NCBI GenBank assembly: GCA_963969365.1
Contig: OZ017759.1
Span: 620,001 to 684,000, forward strand
From: Asterochloris sp. CNOR1
Taxonomy: Eukaryota; Chlorophyta; Trebouxiophyceae; Trebouxiales; Trebouxiaceae
Reading direction: 5' to 3'
DNA: 64,000 bases
Shown here: positions 1 to 11,894 of the stretch, piece after piece
How the letters are laid out: each line of letters begins with the position of its first letter
Numbering within the stretch: position 1 is the first letter of the stretch
Made by a program: the position numbers and the translations under genes
The notes under the pieces: generated by a model
Told to the model about the DNA's origin: nothing
Database searches by the model: none
What the model saw: only the letters and a program-made list of their open reading frames with translations

Positions 1-7
1 ACGCCCT

Positions 8-160
8 GCAGGAGGCACTCTTAGGGTCGGTCGCTGCGAGACGCCCTCGCCCACTGCCATTGCAACAGGCTCCATCTGGACTTGACTTGGCATTGCTGCT
101 ACTATTGCTGGCTGTGGGCGAGGGAGTCTCGCAGCGACCGACTGCAAGAGTGCCTCCTGC
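8..160. repeat. Inverted-repeat (hairpin) element in GST copy-1 intron
   Basis: The arm at 8-54 and the arm at 114-160 are near-perfect inverted repeats of about 47 bp. They begin gcaggaggcactctt and contain gtcggtcgctgcgagac, with only a handful of mismatches, around a 59-bp loop. A gcagg...cctgc boundary frames the unit. This looks like a small foldback or MITE-like insertion, or a hairpin made by local inverted duplication. The orthologous intron of copy 2 holds only the left arm and loop (about 4788-4890). Confidence 0.75.
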
Positions 161-193
161 CAGCCCATTGAGCATGGCTGCCCCTGTATACAG

Positions 194-1960
194 GCGCCAT
201 CCTGATCCACCTGGCAGAGCAGTATGACGAGACAGGGCAGCTGCTGCCCAAGGACGTGCGCAAGAGAGCAGAGGTCCTCAGCTGGCTCATGTGGTGCGTT
301 TGGAGTGCGCCTGCTGCATGATGCCTATGTATGAGCTGGCGTGCCCCTGTGGGCCCCCTCCTCCATGCTGAATTGTGACTCTGCTGCGACTTCTCTGCTG
401 CCCAACCATGCAGCGCATGTCTGGTGCAGGCAGATGGGTGGCCAGGGACCCATGCAGGGGCAAGCCAACCACTTCTTCAGGTGTGTCCCAGGCTCCTGTC
501 TGATGCCTTGCAAGGCAGGGCAGCAGCCGAGCCTGGAAGTCCCAAGCTTCCCGCTGCTCTTGAGGACGATGCTGCAGACTCACAGCTGGCGCTGCTGCAG
601 ATATGCACCCGAGAAGATTGAGTATGGAATCAACAGGTACCAGAATGAGACCAAGAGGTGAGACAGCCAACGGCCCCTCTGCGCCAGCCAGCGCTTGGCC
701 AGCACTACAGCTGTGTGCCGCAGCCAGTGAATGCTAGTGCACCAACACTGTTCTGTGCACACGTGCTGTGGTGCTGCTGTGGTTCTTCTGACAAAAGCCA
801 TGCGTTGTAGGTAGCTTCCTGTCTTGGGGTGGCAGGCACCATGTGTGCCTTTACATCGCGGGGGTGGTCCCTTGCAGCAGCCTGAGATCTGTGATGACAA
901 GTCGCTGCAGAGGGTCCTTGCTGCGCCTGAATCTGCGCTGACAAGGAATGTTGTCCTGCAGGCTGTATGGTGTCATGGAGGAGCACCTCAAGAAGGGGCA
1001 CAAGTACCTGGCAGCCGACCAGTACAGCATTGCAGACATTGCCTGCCTCAGCTGGGCCTTCAGCGCGCCCTGGGCAGGTGAGGCATCTCATCAGCAATGC
1101 ATCTGAGACGAGCACAGCACCGCATACATCGCTGCCTCAGCTGATGTATTGTGTGCCCATGAGCAGGTGAGACGTCTGGCCAGCAGTACTGCTGTCCCTT
1201 CTGGCCAGCATAGCATCCCAGACAGCGCCATCTCGACAGGGACCTCTTGGCAGCATCAACTGCTTCCAGGCTGCCAGGCATATTTTCAGCATGCCCAGTC
1301 ACTGTAGGACTGAGGGTAAACGGCCAGGTCTGGATTGCACTTGACCAGGACCCTGACCACATCTGCGGCAACAGTGTCGCGTGGTGAACACCCTCTGCTG
1401 AGCCCCTCCTTTTTGCTCTGATGCAGGTGTAGAACTCGACGGGGCCTTCCCGAATGTGGCCGCCTGGCGGGACAGGGTCATGGAGCGCCCTGCAGTGCAG
1501 AAGGGGCTGGACGTGCCTGAGCGGAACTGGATCAAGGAGGCACTGGCAGACCCTGAGAAGGTGAGGCATGTCATTGTTGACTTTGTAGTGCCCGACGTGA
1601 CTGGCCAAAGAGACATTGGCAGACATGAAGAGGGTGGCCTGTGGGGAGGGCGTTGTCAGAGTCTTGTGAGTGGCAGGCTGTGCCATTTCATCTTCTGCAA
1701 TGCACCACCTGCCCAAGGGGACAGGTTGGGGAGGTGATGGGGACGGTCTGGGCCTGTAACAGGCAGTCAAGCATGTTTGGCTTGGAGGCTGAGTGGTCAT
1801 ACCACATCATCTCTCTGGATGCTCAGCATGGTGCAGGCTGCCTGCTTTGGGTGTACGCTGCTTGACACACTCGGTCTTCAGGAGCCTGAAATTGGCTTTG
1901 CAGGCCAAGGCTAAGGCAGACGCTGCCAGGGGAATGATGATCTCCACAGACAGGCAGTGA
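194..1960 (+). CDS. Glutathione S-transferase, YghU/Ure2p-like, copy 1 (5' end outside window)
   Basis: This is the 3' part of a nucleophile-type GST of the bacterial YghU/yeast Ure2p class, which typically has disulfide-bond reductase or GSH-peroxidase activity in the cytosol. Visible exons are 194-293, 430-480, 601-657, 962-1077, 1427-1560 and 1904-1960 (TGA). They encode the end of the thioredoxin-like domain ([21 protein letters not shown]) and the all-helical domain with [37 protein letters not shown] and [20 protein letters not shown], all family hallmarks. Exon lengths and phases are identical to those of the second copy at 3264-6936, so the pair arose by tandem duplication. The first three exons, including the active-site region, lie left of the window. 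The visible frame is intact and all junctions use gt/ag. The tail ends in ISTDRQ rather than VSTDKQ. Confidence 0.92.
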
Positions 1961-3263
1961 GGGGCACATCACCTGTGTGCAGGCCAAGAAGATGACAGAG
2001 GATGCCCAAAAAATGCAGGTGTCCTCCAAGAAGACATGACAACTTTCTGTGGTCACCCCACTCTCCTGTGTTTTGCTCCCCCATTTTGAGCTCAATCTCT
2101 CTGCAGCCCTATCTCTCTGCAGCCCTATGATATATCATATGAAGTTGAACAGGTTTTGCTGACGCTTGTACACTCACGGATAGCTGTCCAGAGCGATGAG
2201 CATTACAATGTTGACGTTCCCCTGCATACAGAGCATGGCATCTGAAGTGTGTCTGTAAAGCTTTCAAAGTGATGTGCAGAAGGGGGAAGGCACTGCCACT
2301 GCTCCCCTGTAGGCCTGAAAATGTACTGGCAATGCCATCCAGGGCAGCATGCCTATTAAGACACGTCACCAGGTTCCGGCTCTGCGACTGTTTGGGCTGG
2401 GTCACCGCTCCTGTCAATTGTGGTATGCTGCGAATTGTGGACTACCCTGAATCAAAGCACTGGTTTCATGCCAGTAGATGCCTCCAGCCTGGGTAAAGAG
2501 AACAGCTTGCGGCAATTGCACGAGCAACAATGGAGCTGTTTTGCAGCCAGAGCCAGGCACTGCTGGTGTTGCATGTGAGCTATGCAGCCACCACCTGGCA
2601 GTTGCCCTGCCTTTCTCCTAGCTCCTGCACCAGAACTTGGTTGGCTGCGTGGAGCCAGTTGCTTCACAATGCAACAGCAAACATATCTCAGGGTCTCTCC
2701 CCAACAGGAGCGTCTGGACTGGTGCTACTGGCAAAGTGCAGTGCTTGCCAAAACAAACTTGCCCAGCAATTGGGAAGGTGGTGTCTGACCAGCTGCTGGG
2801 CCATTCTCTGACAGGCCCTGTCCATGTATCACCCGTGTGAGGGCACCAAATTCTGACGCGTTCTGGATTCTGAAATGCTTTTGCTGAAGAAGCCGATCGG
2901 AAAGCTTGCGATCAGTACGTTCCACTCTGCACAACCACTGCTGACCAACTTGAGAGGATCGTCATAAAGTCTTCACCAGACCTAGCAAGCACATACCTGC
3001 ACTTACCTCATCAGGCAGGGCTCAGGGCTCATAGAAAGCACGCCCAACGTGAGAACGCTGCTTTGGTGCTATTTTGTGAGCTGCTCCTACATCATGCACA
3101 GGCAGGAATATGTGTCATGCAAAATCTATCCGGTATGCATCACGCTGTGTCAATGGGTTGAGCTTGTGTTGGCCTACATCGAAGTGTTGTGAAGCCACTT
3201 GGTCTGTGGGTTCTGTGTGCAGGACAGTTCCAGCACAGTCGTGCCCATCACCTGGTCTCCACC
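1961..3263. other. Intergenic: 3' flank of GST copy 1 and 5' flank of GST copy 2
   Basis: No gene is supported here. About 1961-2830 aligns by eye with the 3' flank of copy 2 (about 6937-7860), for example 2197-2250 against 7142-7195, so it lies inside the tandem duplication. At 2094-2126 a 16-bp motif, atctctctgcagccct, is repeated in tandem, followed by the palindrome tatgatatatcata. The stretch 2830-3263 should contain the promoter and 5' UTR of copy 2, but I see no definite element. Confidence 0.6.
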
Positions 3264-6200
3264 ATGGCAACCCCCGGCAAAGCCCAGATCACTCTGCTCA
3301 CAGCTGGGACGCCAAATGGCCACAAGGTGGGCGGTTCCTCCACCATTCCTCCACCGTTCAGGGGCAGCCAGACTCTTCTAGATGCTGCTGAGCCTGCAAG
3401 GGTCCACAGTCCAGCGCGGCACTGCATGCTGCATACTGCACATTGCATGGAAGTGTTGGCGCCTCTCAGTCACATGGTGCTCTGCAGGCCTGCCCCTAGG
3501 GGTCAGCTGCAAGTTGGGCTATATGATGGATTTTGCACACTGTTTCCCAGACAACAGGGGCTCACATCCTCCACACATAACGGCTGTTCTGAGGGTGCAT
3601 AGGTGTGCACAGATCGGCCTGCTGGTGCATGCTGGGTGCTTGCTGGCTCTTGTAGTGTCCCGTTAGCTGACAGGGCAGTTGAGTAAAGCCTAGGAAGTTG
3701 GGTAGTGCTCCCTGTGGGACAGGTCATAAATGGCAGCTCTTAGTAATGTAGCATCCTGCAGCGCTACACTCCTGCTGCAGATGGCAGATGCTCAGGGTTC
3801 CTGTGGGTGTCTGACCGCTTTGATGGATTGTCAGGAGTTTGAGGCCGGCTTCGATTCTGCAGCTGCAGGGCTACGCATTTGCAGGAGCACAACAGCGCAC
3901 TGCACTGTCGGTGACCTCTTGCATTTCGTGTTCCTGCAGGCCTCCTTCATGCAGCACATTGCCAGCAGCTGCAGGGTGCTGCAGCTACAGGGTGCATGCT
4001 CCTGTATAGGCTGAGGCAGAAGTGGGACATGCATCACACGTATGCTGATGCGCTGTGCTGTGGGTGACAACTTGCTTTCTGCAGGCCTCCATCATGCTGG
4101 AGGAGCTGGGGATCCCCAATGAGACCAAGCCTATTGCAATAAGCAAAATGGAGCAGAAGCAGGACTGGTAAGGGTTGCTGGCGCATGCCTAATTTTGTGT
4201 GAATGCTGAGGTGTGACAGTTGCAATCTGGCGTCTGTGGCGGTTCGTCTAAGGACGGCGGGCATGGGACCATCACAGGCTGCAGCGAGCTTCTGTGTGCA
4301 TATTCTTGGGAGCTGTGGGCGCCAGCAGCACAGCCCTTCATGCAGTCCTGACTGCTTTTTGCGCTGTGCCTAGCTCAGAGCCACACCTGAATAGGGTCTG
4401 GCACCACTGCACGCAACTTCTGTCATTCCATTCCTGCTTTCATCTGCACATTGTGCAGGTTCACAAAGATCAACCCAAACGGCCGAATCCCAGCCATCGT
4501 GGACCACAGCCATGGCGACCTCCCCGTCTTTGAGTCAGGCAGGTTCATGCATGTAACAAGGCAGTTTGACTAGCTCAGGTCTGGACCCTCCTCAGCTCTG
4601 CTGATGTTTGTGCTTGGTCTCAGCCTTGCCCAAGCAGCCTTATGCAGTCTGGCTGTTTTACTCCCTCGCCCCAACAAAGCGTGCTTTGGCCACCGCTCGA
4701 TGGCCCTTTGTCTGGGACCTTTGTGTTGTTGGTGAAGTGCTGCCCTCCCTGCCTGTGCATCTCAAACACGATATCTGGAAGCCCTGCAGGAGGCACTCTT
4801 ACAGTCGGTCGCTGCGAGACTCACCTCGCCCACTGCCATTGCAATAGGCTCCATCTGGACTTGACTTGGCATTGCTGCTACTATTGCTTGCAGTGACCAG
4901 CCCATTGAGCATGGCTGCCCCTGTATACAGGTGCCATCCTGATCCACCTGGCAGAGCAGTATGACAAGACAGGGCAGCTGCTGCCCAAGGACGTGCGCAA
5001 GAGAGCAGAGGTCCTCAGCTGGCTCATGTGGTGCGTCTGGAGTGGGCCTGCTGCATGATGCCTGCTTATGGACATCACGTGGAACGCCCTTGGGCATCAG
5101 CTTGCTCACGCAGTGCACCTGCGTCACCACCCTCCTGCACACTGCCTGCACATAGACTGCGCAAACTGGCTACCCCTTGACCTAACAGCTGTAGCTGGCT
5201 CCCCTTGTGCTCTTGCAGCGCAGGCAGCGCGTATGCACCACCAGTACATGCCTGCTGTGGTGGCTTGCTATGCTTGCATCGTCATATGGTTGGAAGCTGC
5301 ACAGCGCTGCAGTGTCAAAACCTGCACAGTGTGATGCATACGCACTACAAGTTTGCTGCTCTTCAAGCCAGCCTGCCCCTGTAGGCACCATCCTCCATGC
5401 TGAACTGTAACCCTGCCACCACTGCTTTGCTGTCCAGGTATGCGCTGTATGTTTGGTGCAGGCAGATGGGTGGCCAGGGACCCATGCAAGGGCAAGCCAC
5501 CCACTTCTTCAGGTGCGTCCCAAGCCCCTGTCTGCAGCTCTGCCCTGCAGGGCAGCAGTCAAGCTTGGAAGTCCCCAAGCTTCCAGCTCCTCTTGAGGAC
5601 GATGCTGCAGACTCACAGTTGACGCTGCTGCAGATATGCACCCGAGAAGATTGGATACGGAATCAACAGGTACCAGAATGAGACCAAGAGGTGAGACCGC
5701 CGACGGCTTCTGATTGCCATTAAGAGCTTGGCCAGCATCACACTTTTGTGCCCTAGCCAGTGCCAGTGCATCAATGGTGTCCTGTGCACACGTGCTGTGG
5801 TGGTGCTGTGGTCATTTCTGACATAGCCATGTGCGTCGTAGGTAGCTTCCTGTGTTGGGATGTGCGTTGCCATGTTTGTTGTTACATCGCAGGGGAGGTT
5901 CTTTGCAGAACTCTGCAGATGTGCACACCAGCTTCACGTTCTCGTGAAGAATCTGTGATGACAAGTTGCTGCAGAGGGTTCCTTCTGCAGCTGATTCTGC
6001 GCTGACAAGGAACGTTGTGGCGCAGGCTGTATGGCGTCATGGAGGAGCACCTCAAGAAGGGGCACCACTTCCTGGCAGCCGACCAGTACAGCATTGCAGA
6101 CATTGCCTGCCTCAGCTGGGCCTTCACTGCGCCCTGGGCAGGTGAGGCATGTCATCAGCAGCACCTCTGAGTCGAGCACAGCACCGCCTACGTTGCCTGC

Positions 6201-6936
6201 CTCGGCTGACAGGATCCTCTACACTGCTTGGCAGCATCAATTGCTTGAGGCATAGTTCAAGCACGCCCAGTCGCTACAGGACTAATGTCAACTACCGCTC
6301 TTCTGGGATTGTGCTGGAACTCTGACGACATCTGCCACAAAAGCGTCAAGTGATGAACACCCTCTGCTGAGGCCCCCCTTTTGCTCTCATGCAGGTTTAG
6401 ACATCGATGGGCCCTTCCCCAACGTGGCAGCCTGGCGGGACAGGGTCATGGAGCGCCCTGCAGTGCAGAAGGGGCTGGATGTGCCCGAGCGCAACTGGGT
6501 CAGGGAAACACTGGCAGACCCTGAGAAGGTGTGGCGTGTCATTGTTGACTTCTTAGTGCCCAATGTGACTGGCCAAAGAGACTTTGGCAGACTCGAACAG
6601 GGTGGTGTGGGAGAAAGGCTTGGGCAGACTGATCTGATAAGCGGGCCGTGCCACTTTCTTCTCCTGCAATGCACCACCCGCCCATGGTGACCAGGCAGGG
6701 GAGGCACTGGGGCCTATGAAAGGCAGTCAAGCATGTTTGGGTTGGAGGCTGAGTGATCATACCACATTATCGCTTTAGATGTTCAGCATGTGCTTGCTGC
6801 CTGAAGCATGGCAGTGGTGTCTTTTGCTGTATGCTGCTTGACACACTCGGTCTTCAGGAGTATGTACCTGGCCGAGCAGGTCAAGGCTAGGGCAGACGCT
6901 GCCAGGGGGATGTCGGTCTCCACAGACAAGCAGTGA
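3264..6936 (+). CDS. Glutathione S-transferase, YghU/Ure2p-like, copy 2 (complete)
   Basis: Nine exons (3264-3326, 4085-4167, 4459-4538, 4931-5030, 5462-5512, 5634-5690, 6026-6141, 6395-6528, 6880-6936) give 741 nt, 246 aa, in perfect phase. The N-terminal thioredoxin-like domain (about 1-90) has [19 protein letters not shown], where TPNG marks the catalytic Thr/Asn region of this class, and [12 protein letters not shown] for GSH binding. The C-terminal helical domain carries [16 protein letters not shown] and [12 protein letters not shown]. The start is the ATG in an accATGGca context, just ahead of the conserved TPNG strand. Intron 3 appears to use a GC donor (TCAG|gcaggt). Intron 4 is about 295 bp longer than in copy 1. 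Length is shorter than E. coli YghU (288 aa) but normal for algal relatives. Its role is probably cytosolic thiol or peroxide metabolism. Confidence 0.94.
4788..4890. repeat. Half of the inverted-repeat element in GST copy-2 intron
   Basis: This matches positions 8-110 of the first GST copy: the left arm plus the loop (cattgctgctactattgct). The right arm is missing, and the sequence jumps straight to the conserved intron end before exon 4. Either copy 2 lost the right arm or copy 1 gained it by inverted duplication. Confidence 0.7.
5065..5356. other. Copy-specific segment in GST copy-2 intron 4
   Basis: Intron 4 is 431 bp here against 136 bp in copy 1. The extra sequence lies between the shared stretches ending gcatgatgcct and beginning cctgcccctgt. 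I see no target-site duplication, terminal repeats or coding potential, so deletion from copy 1 is as likely as insertion into copy 2. Confidence 0.6.
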
Positions 6937-7948
6937 GGGGCAAGCTACAGGCCAGAAAAGATGAGAGAGGTTGCCCAAAAGATGCAGATTTGTCCAACAA
7001 AGACTGGGCAACTTTCTGCAGCCTCCATTTTCCCCTGTGTTCTGCTCCCCCATGCTCAGCTTAATTTCTTTGCAGCCCCATCATCATGAAGTTGGATCTG
7101 TCTTGCTGACACTGCTACATTCAGGCACAGCTGTCCAGAGCGATGAGCATCGAAATATTGATGTTCCCCTGCATACGAAGCATGGCAGCTGATCTGTGTG
7201 AATCAAGGCTCTCACTGTGGCATGCAGAAGGCCGGGGCGCTGCCGCTGCTTCCCTGTGGGCCTGAATTGTATACAGTACGTACTCACTATGCCAGCCAGG
7301 GCAGCATACCCTGAGATATGTCACCAGGTTCTGGCTTTGTGACTGCGCGGGGCTGGGTCACGGCTCCTCACAATTGTGGTAAGCTGCTCTTTCTGGACTA
7401 TCGTGATCAAAAAAACTTGGTTCCTTGCCAGTAGATGCCTCCAGCCTAAGTAAAGAGGCGAGCATGCGGCAGTTGCACAAGCAACAAAGGGAGCTATATG
7501 GCAGCCAGAGTCAGGCACTGCTGCACATTGCATGTGCCCATGGCAAGTAACAGGCAGCAAGCTATCGGAGTGCTTGATTGCTGTCAACCTGACATGTTGT
7601 GCGTTCCCAGTTGTTTTGCACCCTGCTGTGAGCTGTGCAGCCACAACCTGGCAGTTGCCCTGCCTTTCTCCTGGCTCCTGCATCAGGACTTGGCTGGCTG
7701 CGTGGAGCTAGTTGCCTCACATATTCAACAGCAGGCATCTCAGGGTCTCTCCCACAGCAGCTAGGTCTGGATTGGCTCATGTCAGACTTGCAACTTGCAG
7801 TGCTTGCCGAAATCAAATCAAACCAATTGGGAGATGGTGTCGCTTAGGCAAGAGGCACCTTGCTTTCTAGTGACAAGCAACCTGTTAGAGAAGACTGACC
7901 TGTGGAACGCGAATGTTGAGTGCCTGACCAGCTGCTGCCGCCAGCAGC
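6937..7948. other. Intergenic between GST copy 2 and TAF12
   Basis: Most of this (about 6937-7860) is the duplicated 3' flank of the GST unit, homologous to about 1961-2830. No gene is supported. The TAF12 upstream region therefore consists largely of sequence brought in by the GST duplication; no clear core-promoter motif is visible. Confidence 0.55.
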
Positions 7949-10900
7949 ATGTCTCAACAGCAGGCACTGCCTCCACCAGAGGTCCTGGCAGGCATGTGTC
8001 TGATCAAGTACGATCTGTGAGCTACTTGCAGAGCAGATGTGCGCTGACAAAATTCTCGTCTGTGCAGGCCTCTTGGATGTGTCAGTGGAGCAGGTACGCA
8101 GCGCATTGGCGCAGCCACAAGGGGCGAAGGTCATCTTGCAGCAGCTTCAGCAGCGTACGCCTGATTACATGCAATGCCTTTGTATGCCACACGGGCCTAT
8201 CAGCACAGCACCATGCTGTGCATCATGCCCTGGACGTGCCTGATGTCGGCCATGAGACCGGTGGTGCACCACTGCAGGGCAGCAGCAGCAGCAGCAGCTG
8301 CAGCAGCAGCAGGCTGGTGGTCATCTCAGGCCGCAGCAGGCTGGCTCAGAACAGCAACAGCTGCAGCAAGGTAGGGCATCGCGGTCGCCCACTCCGCCGC
8401 CTGCCCGCCCTGCGCTGAACATGCCCAGCATTCCGCTCCCCGGCATGCCCAGCATCCCGCAACCACAGTCACGGCCTGCGCAGCCAAACTATGGTATCCC
8501 TAGGCCGCAGCTTCCGCAGGTAGAGTGATACATTGTCGCGGATGCCTGTTCTTGAGCGTATGAAACAACTCAAGGGGCATGTCAGCAGGTGGGCTGCAGC
8601 AGATGGCAGGTGGTACATTGTTGGGTGTGCTTGTCTGTGCAACTGTGCTAGAAGTGAAGGTACCTGCGCGCAGTGCCTGTGCAGCAGGTGGGTGGCACGC
8701 GCCGCCTGCATCTTTTTCAAGTACAGCTGCGCAGGCTTAGCGAGCCTGGACGAGTGCCTGCATTCTTGCATGGCACAGTAGGCAAGCCACTCAAAGACGC
8801 AAGTCCTCGCAGACAGGGGGTTCCCCTGTTCACGTGTGCTGCAAACGGGGACCAGTCAGGTCACAGTTGCACAGGCGGGGCCTCACAGGGGAGGCTGTCA
8901 TCTGTGGACCATGCCATTGGCTGTTGTCAACTTGCACTGTGACATTGCTGTGCCTTGCTGTGCATCTGCTGAAGCTGTCAGCACCATTTGGTTATAGCCT
9001 TTCTGTGCAAATGCTGCGTCCTCCCAGAGTGGTCCATGAAGGCAACTGCTGCAGGGAATATCCATATCCCAGCTTGACATTGAGCACCAGGGTCTACACT
9101 GGGTCAGCTGAGCAGACTCCCTGCCCTGCAGGCAGCCCGCCCCATGATGGGCGCTGCTCCGCACATGCGCCCTGCCATGCCAGGGATGCAGGCCCCTGGC
9201 ACGATGCAGCATCCAGGGATGCAGGTACGTGCCAGTTCGAGTACCTGCAGGCCCTGCCCTGCAGCTGAGCTCTGATGTGAGCACCCAAAAGATCCGTTAC
9301 AGCCTTCTGCCCAGTGCGGGTGTTCCAGCAATGCAGCCAGGCACCTGCATAGGTCTGCCTGCTGTCAATGCTGCAATATTCTGATAACCCAGAGTGCTCA
9401 GGGCCACCCTGTGCAACCTTTGCATGAACAGCAGCAGAAACGGTGTCAGCTGCAACCTTTGGCAGACAAGAGATGCACACATGGGCAAGACCTCTGCTGG
9501 GTGCCGTTGCCAAGTATTCAGCCATTGTACCCCGCCAAAGCTTCACCCTACTCGACTGCCCCTGGCCTAGCTAACCTGCTTGGTGGGTTGGCCTGTGAGC
9601 AGTGCTGCCTGGCAACCCCAACATATGAGCTGCTGTGGGTGATGTCAGAGTTCAGGCACGCTGTGGGGCATGGTGGCCAGTTTGCCTCAGCACTTATCTG
9701 TGGCGCCCAACTGAGCACGCTGAGGCTTCACCGCAGTCAATCTGTGGGCTGCAGGGTGGCGCCAGAGTCCCAACACCAGGGCTGCAGCACATGCCAAACG
9801 AGCCGCGAGGCCCACTTGGGGTCCCTCTCAGGCCGCCTTTGCAGGGGTCAGAAGCAATGCGCCTGGTCAGAAGAGAGGTGAGGTCTGATGCCCTGCTGGC
9901 AGTGCAGCTGGTCAATGCCGCTCACAAAGGTCATGCTGCACACCGTCACAAGGTGACTGACCCAGGCCAAGGACCACGCCAGGAGCAACATCAGTGCTTC
10001 CATCTTGCTGCTGGACTGGCTTGAAAGTGATGGTGTTCGAGAGGTGAGATGGCTAGCAACAAGAGAGGTGGGGTCAGCAATGTACCTGCCAAGGCTCTGC
10101 AGCTAGCCTGCAGACAGCATGTGCATTCTGCCAGGTACCTGCTTGAGGCTGCCCTCAGCACACCCCGCTGTGAACTGTCACAAGGGCAAGCTGGTGCACG
10201 ACCTGCCTGCAAGTGACTTGGCTGCCTCCCGCCATGACGAGAAGCGGTGCGCACCGTCACAAGTCAGGTGAGGCCTGGCGATGCAGCTGGTGGCCAGCCT
10301 GCAGGCAGCAGGGGGAGCTGCTAGGCACTTGTGGGGCCAAGCCTTTGCAGACCCGTCGTTCATCATGGAGCAGCATGGCCTGGTGATGCAGCTGAGGAAT
10401 GCAGCGCAGCTGGTTACCATTGCCCTCAACAGAAGTGGGCTGAGCTGAGCTGCAACCTGGGGCTGCGTGCTGAAGGCAGCTTGGTACAGTGACTGTCGGT
10501 TGCTGTCCCTGCAAATAGTTGTGAGGCGTGGGTCAAAGCTCCAGCATGGGTGCCACAGCCTGCCTGCAGGTGTGTTTTTGCCCTCAGGCACTTTGTTGTG
10601 AGGTGCATGGCAGGCAACAGCACAGAGCTCAAGCCTGAGGCAGAGCCCCAGAGCCCCCACTTGCCTCAGTGGACGTGGCTGTCCTGCAGGCCGTGCAAAA
10701 CCTGGTGAGGCGTGTGGCAGGCAACAACGCTGAGCTAAAGCCCGACGCCGAGCAGGCGCTGCTGAACGTCGTCGAAGAGATGACCAAGAGTGCGATCAAC
10801 TTTGCCTGCGGCATTGCCAGCCGCCGCCAGGGGAGAGCCAAAGAGGTTCAGACGGCAGACCTGGCCGTCTACCTGGAGAGGACACGGTGTGCTGCCAATG

Positions 10901-11656
10901 TCTTGTGGGGAACGCTGTCTCTGGGAGACAGAGGTCCCGAGCAGTGAAGGCCTTGTTATTCAGCACTGTGGGCCTGCTCATCCGAGCTGTCGCGTGGCTT
11001 GGAGAGCACACAGCGAGCAGGTTGCCGCTGGGGCTGCTCTTGGCAGCTGGGCTGGTGAGTAGCAATGCTGCCAGGAGGCATGGCTACCTGAAGGGCGTGG
11101 TGAGCTTGGCTGCGGTTTGGCTAGAGGCTGGCGACGCTGCAGGGAGGTGTGTGGTTAGGGTGAGCCGCTGCGATACTCTGGGACAATGGCATGTTGGGCT
11201 CCTCAGCCAGGGCTGTTGAGCTGGCCCTCAGCTTCGTGCTGAGGGCAAGGCGTCTCAGGTGGTTTTCCTGTCTGTGTGCTGGTCCTGAACACAAGGCAGC
11301 AAGGCTTTAGGGCTTGAGGTGAGCGCTGTGTGGGTGTCCATGTATTGGTGGACCCATGGTGTGTCCGGGGAGCAAGTTGATCCTGGCTGACAAGAAGGAC
11401 ACAAGTGCAGCACTCACTGCTTGCATTTCGGAGCTTGCCACTCAGAGCTTGCACTGATTCACTTCTTGATTGATGCAGGCGGCTGCATGTGCCGGGTGCA
11501 GAGCACGAGAACTTTGCCAGCTACAAGCGCCCCAACACCCATGAAGCGCACCGGGCCTTTGCAGCTGCCATCAGGGCAGCCCCTTCAGCTGGAGAGCAGG
11601 CAGGGCCAGCCTCAGTGGATGAGGCCCAGCCTGCTGTAAAGCGACCGAAGACCTGA
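7949..11656 (+). CDS. TAF12: Transcription initiation factor TFIID subunit 12 (TAF12)
   Basis: This is a histone-fold subunit of TFIID and SAGA that pairs with TAF4 or ADA1. The best model has seven phase-compatible exons: 7949-7991, 8068-8154, 8278-8519, 9132-9224, 9755-9877, 10690-10886 and 11479-11656, about 320 aa. The N-terminal half is Gln/Pro/Met-rich (a QQQQQLQQQQ tract, then MPSIPLPGMPSIPQPQ), as in plant TAF12. The histone fold starts AVQNLVRRVAGNNAELKPDAE and continues EEMTKSAINFACGIASRR and EVQTADLAVYLERT. The last exon gives RLHVPGAEHENFASYKRP and ends VKRPKT. The histone-fold and last exons are firm. The N-terminal exons, the start codon and the GC donor of intron 1 (GGCAG|gcatgt) are less certain, and an extra exon in 8520-9131 or 9878-10689 cannot be excluded. 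Confidence 0.86.
8279..8312 (+). repeat. CAG/CTG microsatellite coding polyglutamine in TAF12
   Basis: A run of CAG codons interrupted by one CTG encodes the Gln tract of TAF12 exon 3. The other frames read as poly-Ser or poly-Ala but do not join to the neighbouring exons in phase. Confidence 0.8.
10595..10646 (+). repeat. Degenerate copy of the TAF12 histone-fold exon in its upstream intron
   Basis: The segment reads VVRCMAGNSTELKPEAE in one frame, against LVRRVAGNNAELKPDAE in the true exon at 10705-10756, about 110 bp downstream. The nucleotide match includes tggcaggcaaca and gagct(c/a)aagcc. The reading frame runs into unrelated sequence and lacks the rest of the fold, so it is read as intronic. 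Confidence 0.75.
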
Positions 11657-11894
11657 CCCCTCAGCCCACCAGCATGTCTTTAGTTCGAGCAGGATGTCCA
11701 CTTTGTGTTCCAAGAGACGAGGAGTTATGGCCATTCATGGAGAGACATGCCATGAGTTCTTAGACTTGACCAGCATGCGACATTTCATCATTCAGATTGC
11801 TGGCTCTCAGAGCTCATTCTCAAACTCACACCACCCATTTCGGACTCAAAATTGACAGGCTGCACGAGGGCTCAGAACCCGTGATTGCCACCAC

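Noticed and set aside
5065-5356. Transposon insertion in GST copy-2 intron 4
   Set aside because: No terminal repeats or target-site duplication; a deletion in copy 1 explains it equally well.
8279-8420. Poly-Ser and poly-Ala readings over the CAG tract
   Set aside because: Only the Gln frame joins exons 2 and 4 of TAF12 in phase.
8530-9130. Open stretch PVLERMKQLKGHVSR and QVGGTRRLHLFQVQLRRL as further TAF12 exons
   Set aside because: No acceptor-donor pair keeps phase, and no family similarity.
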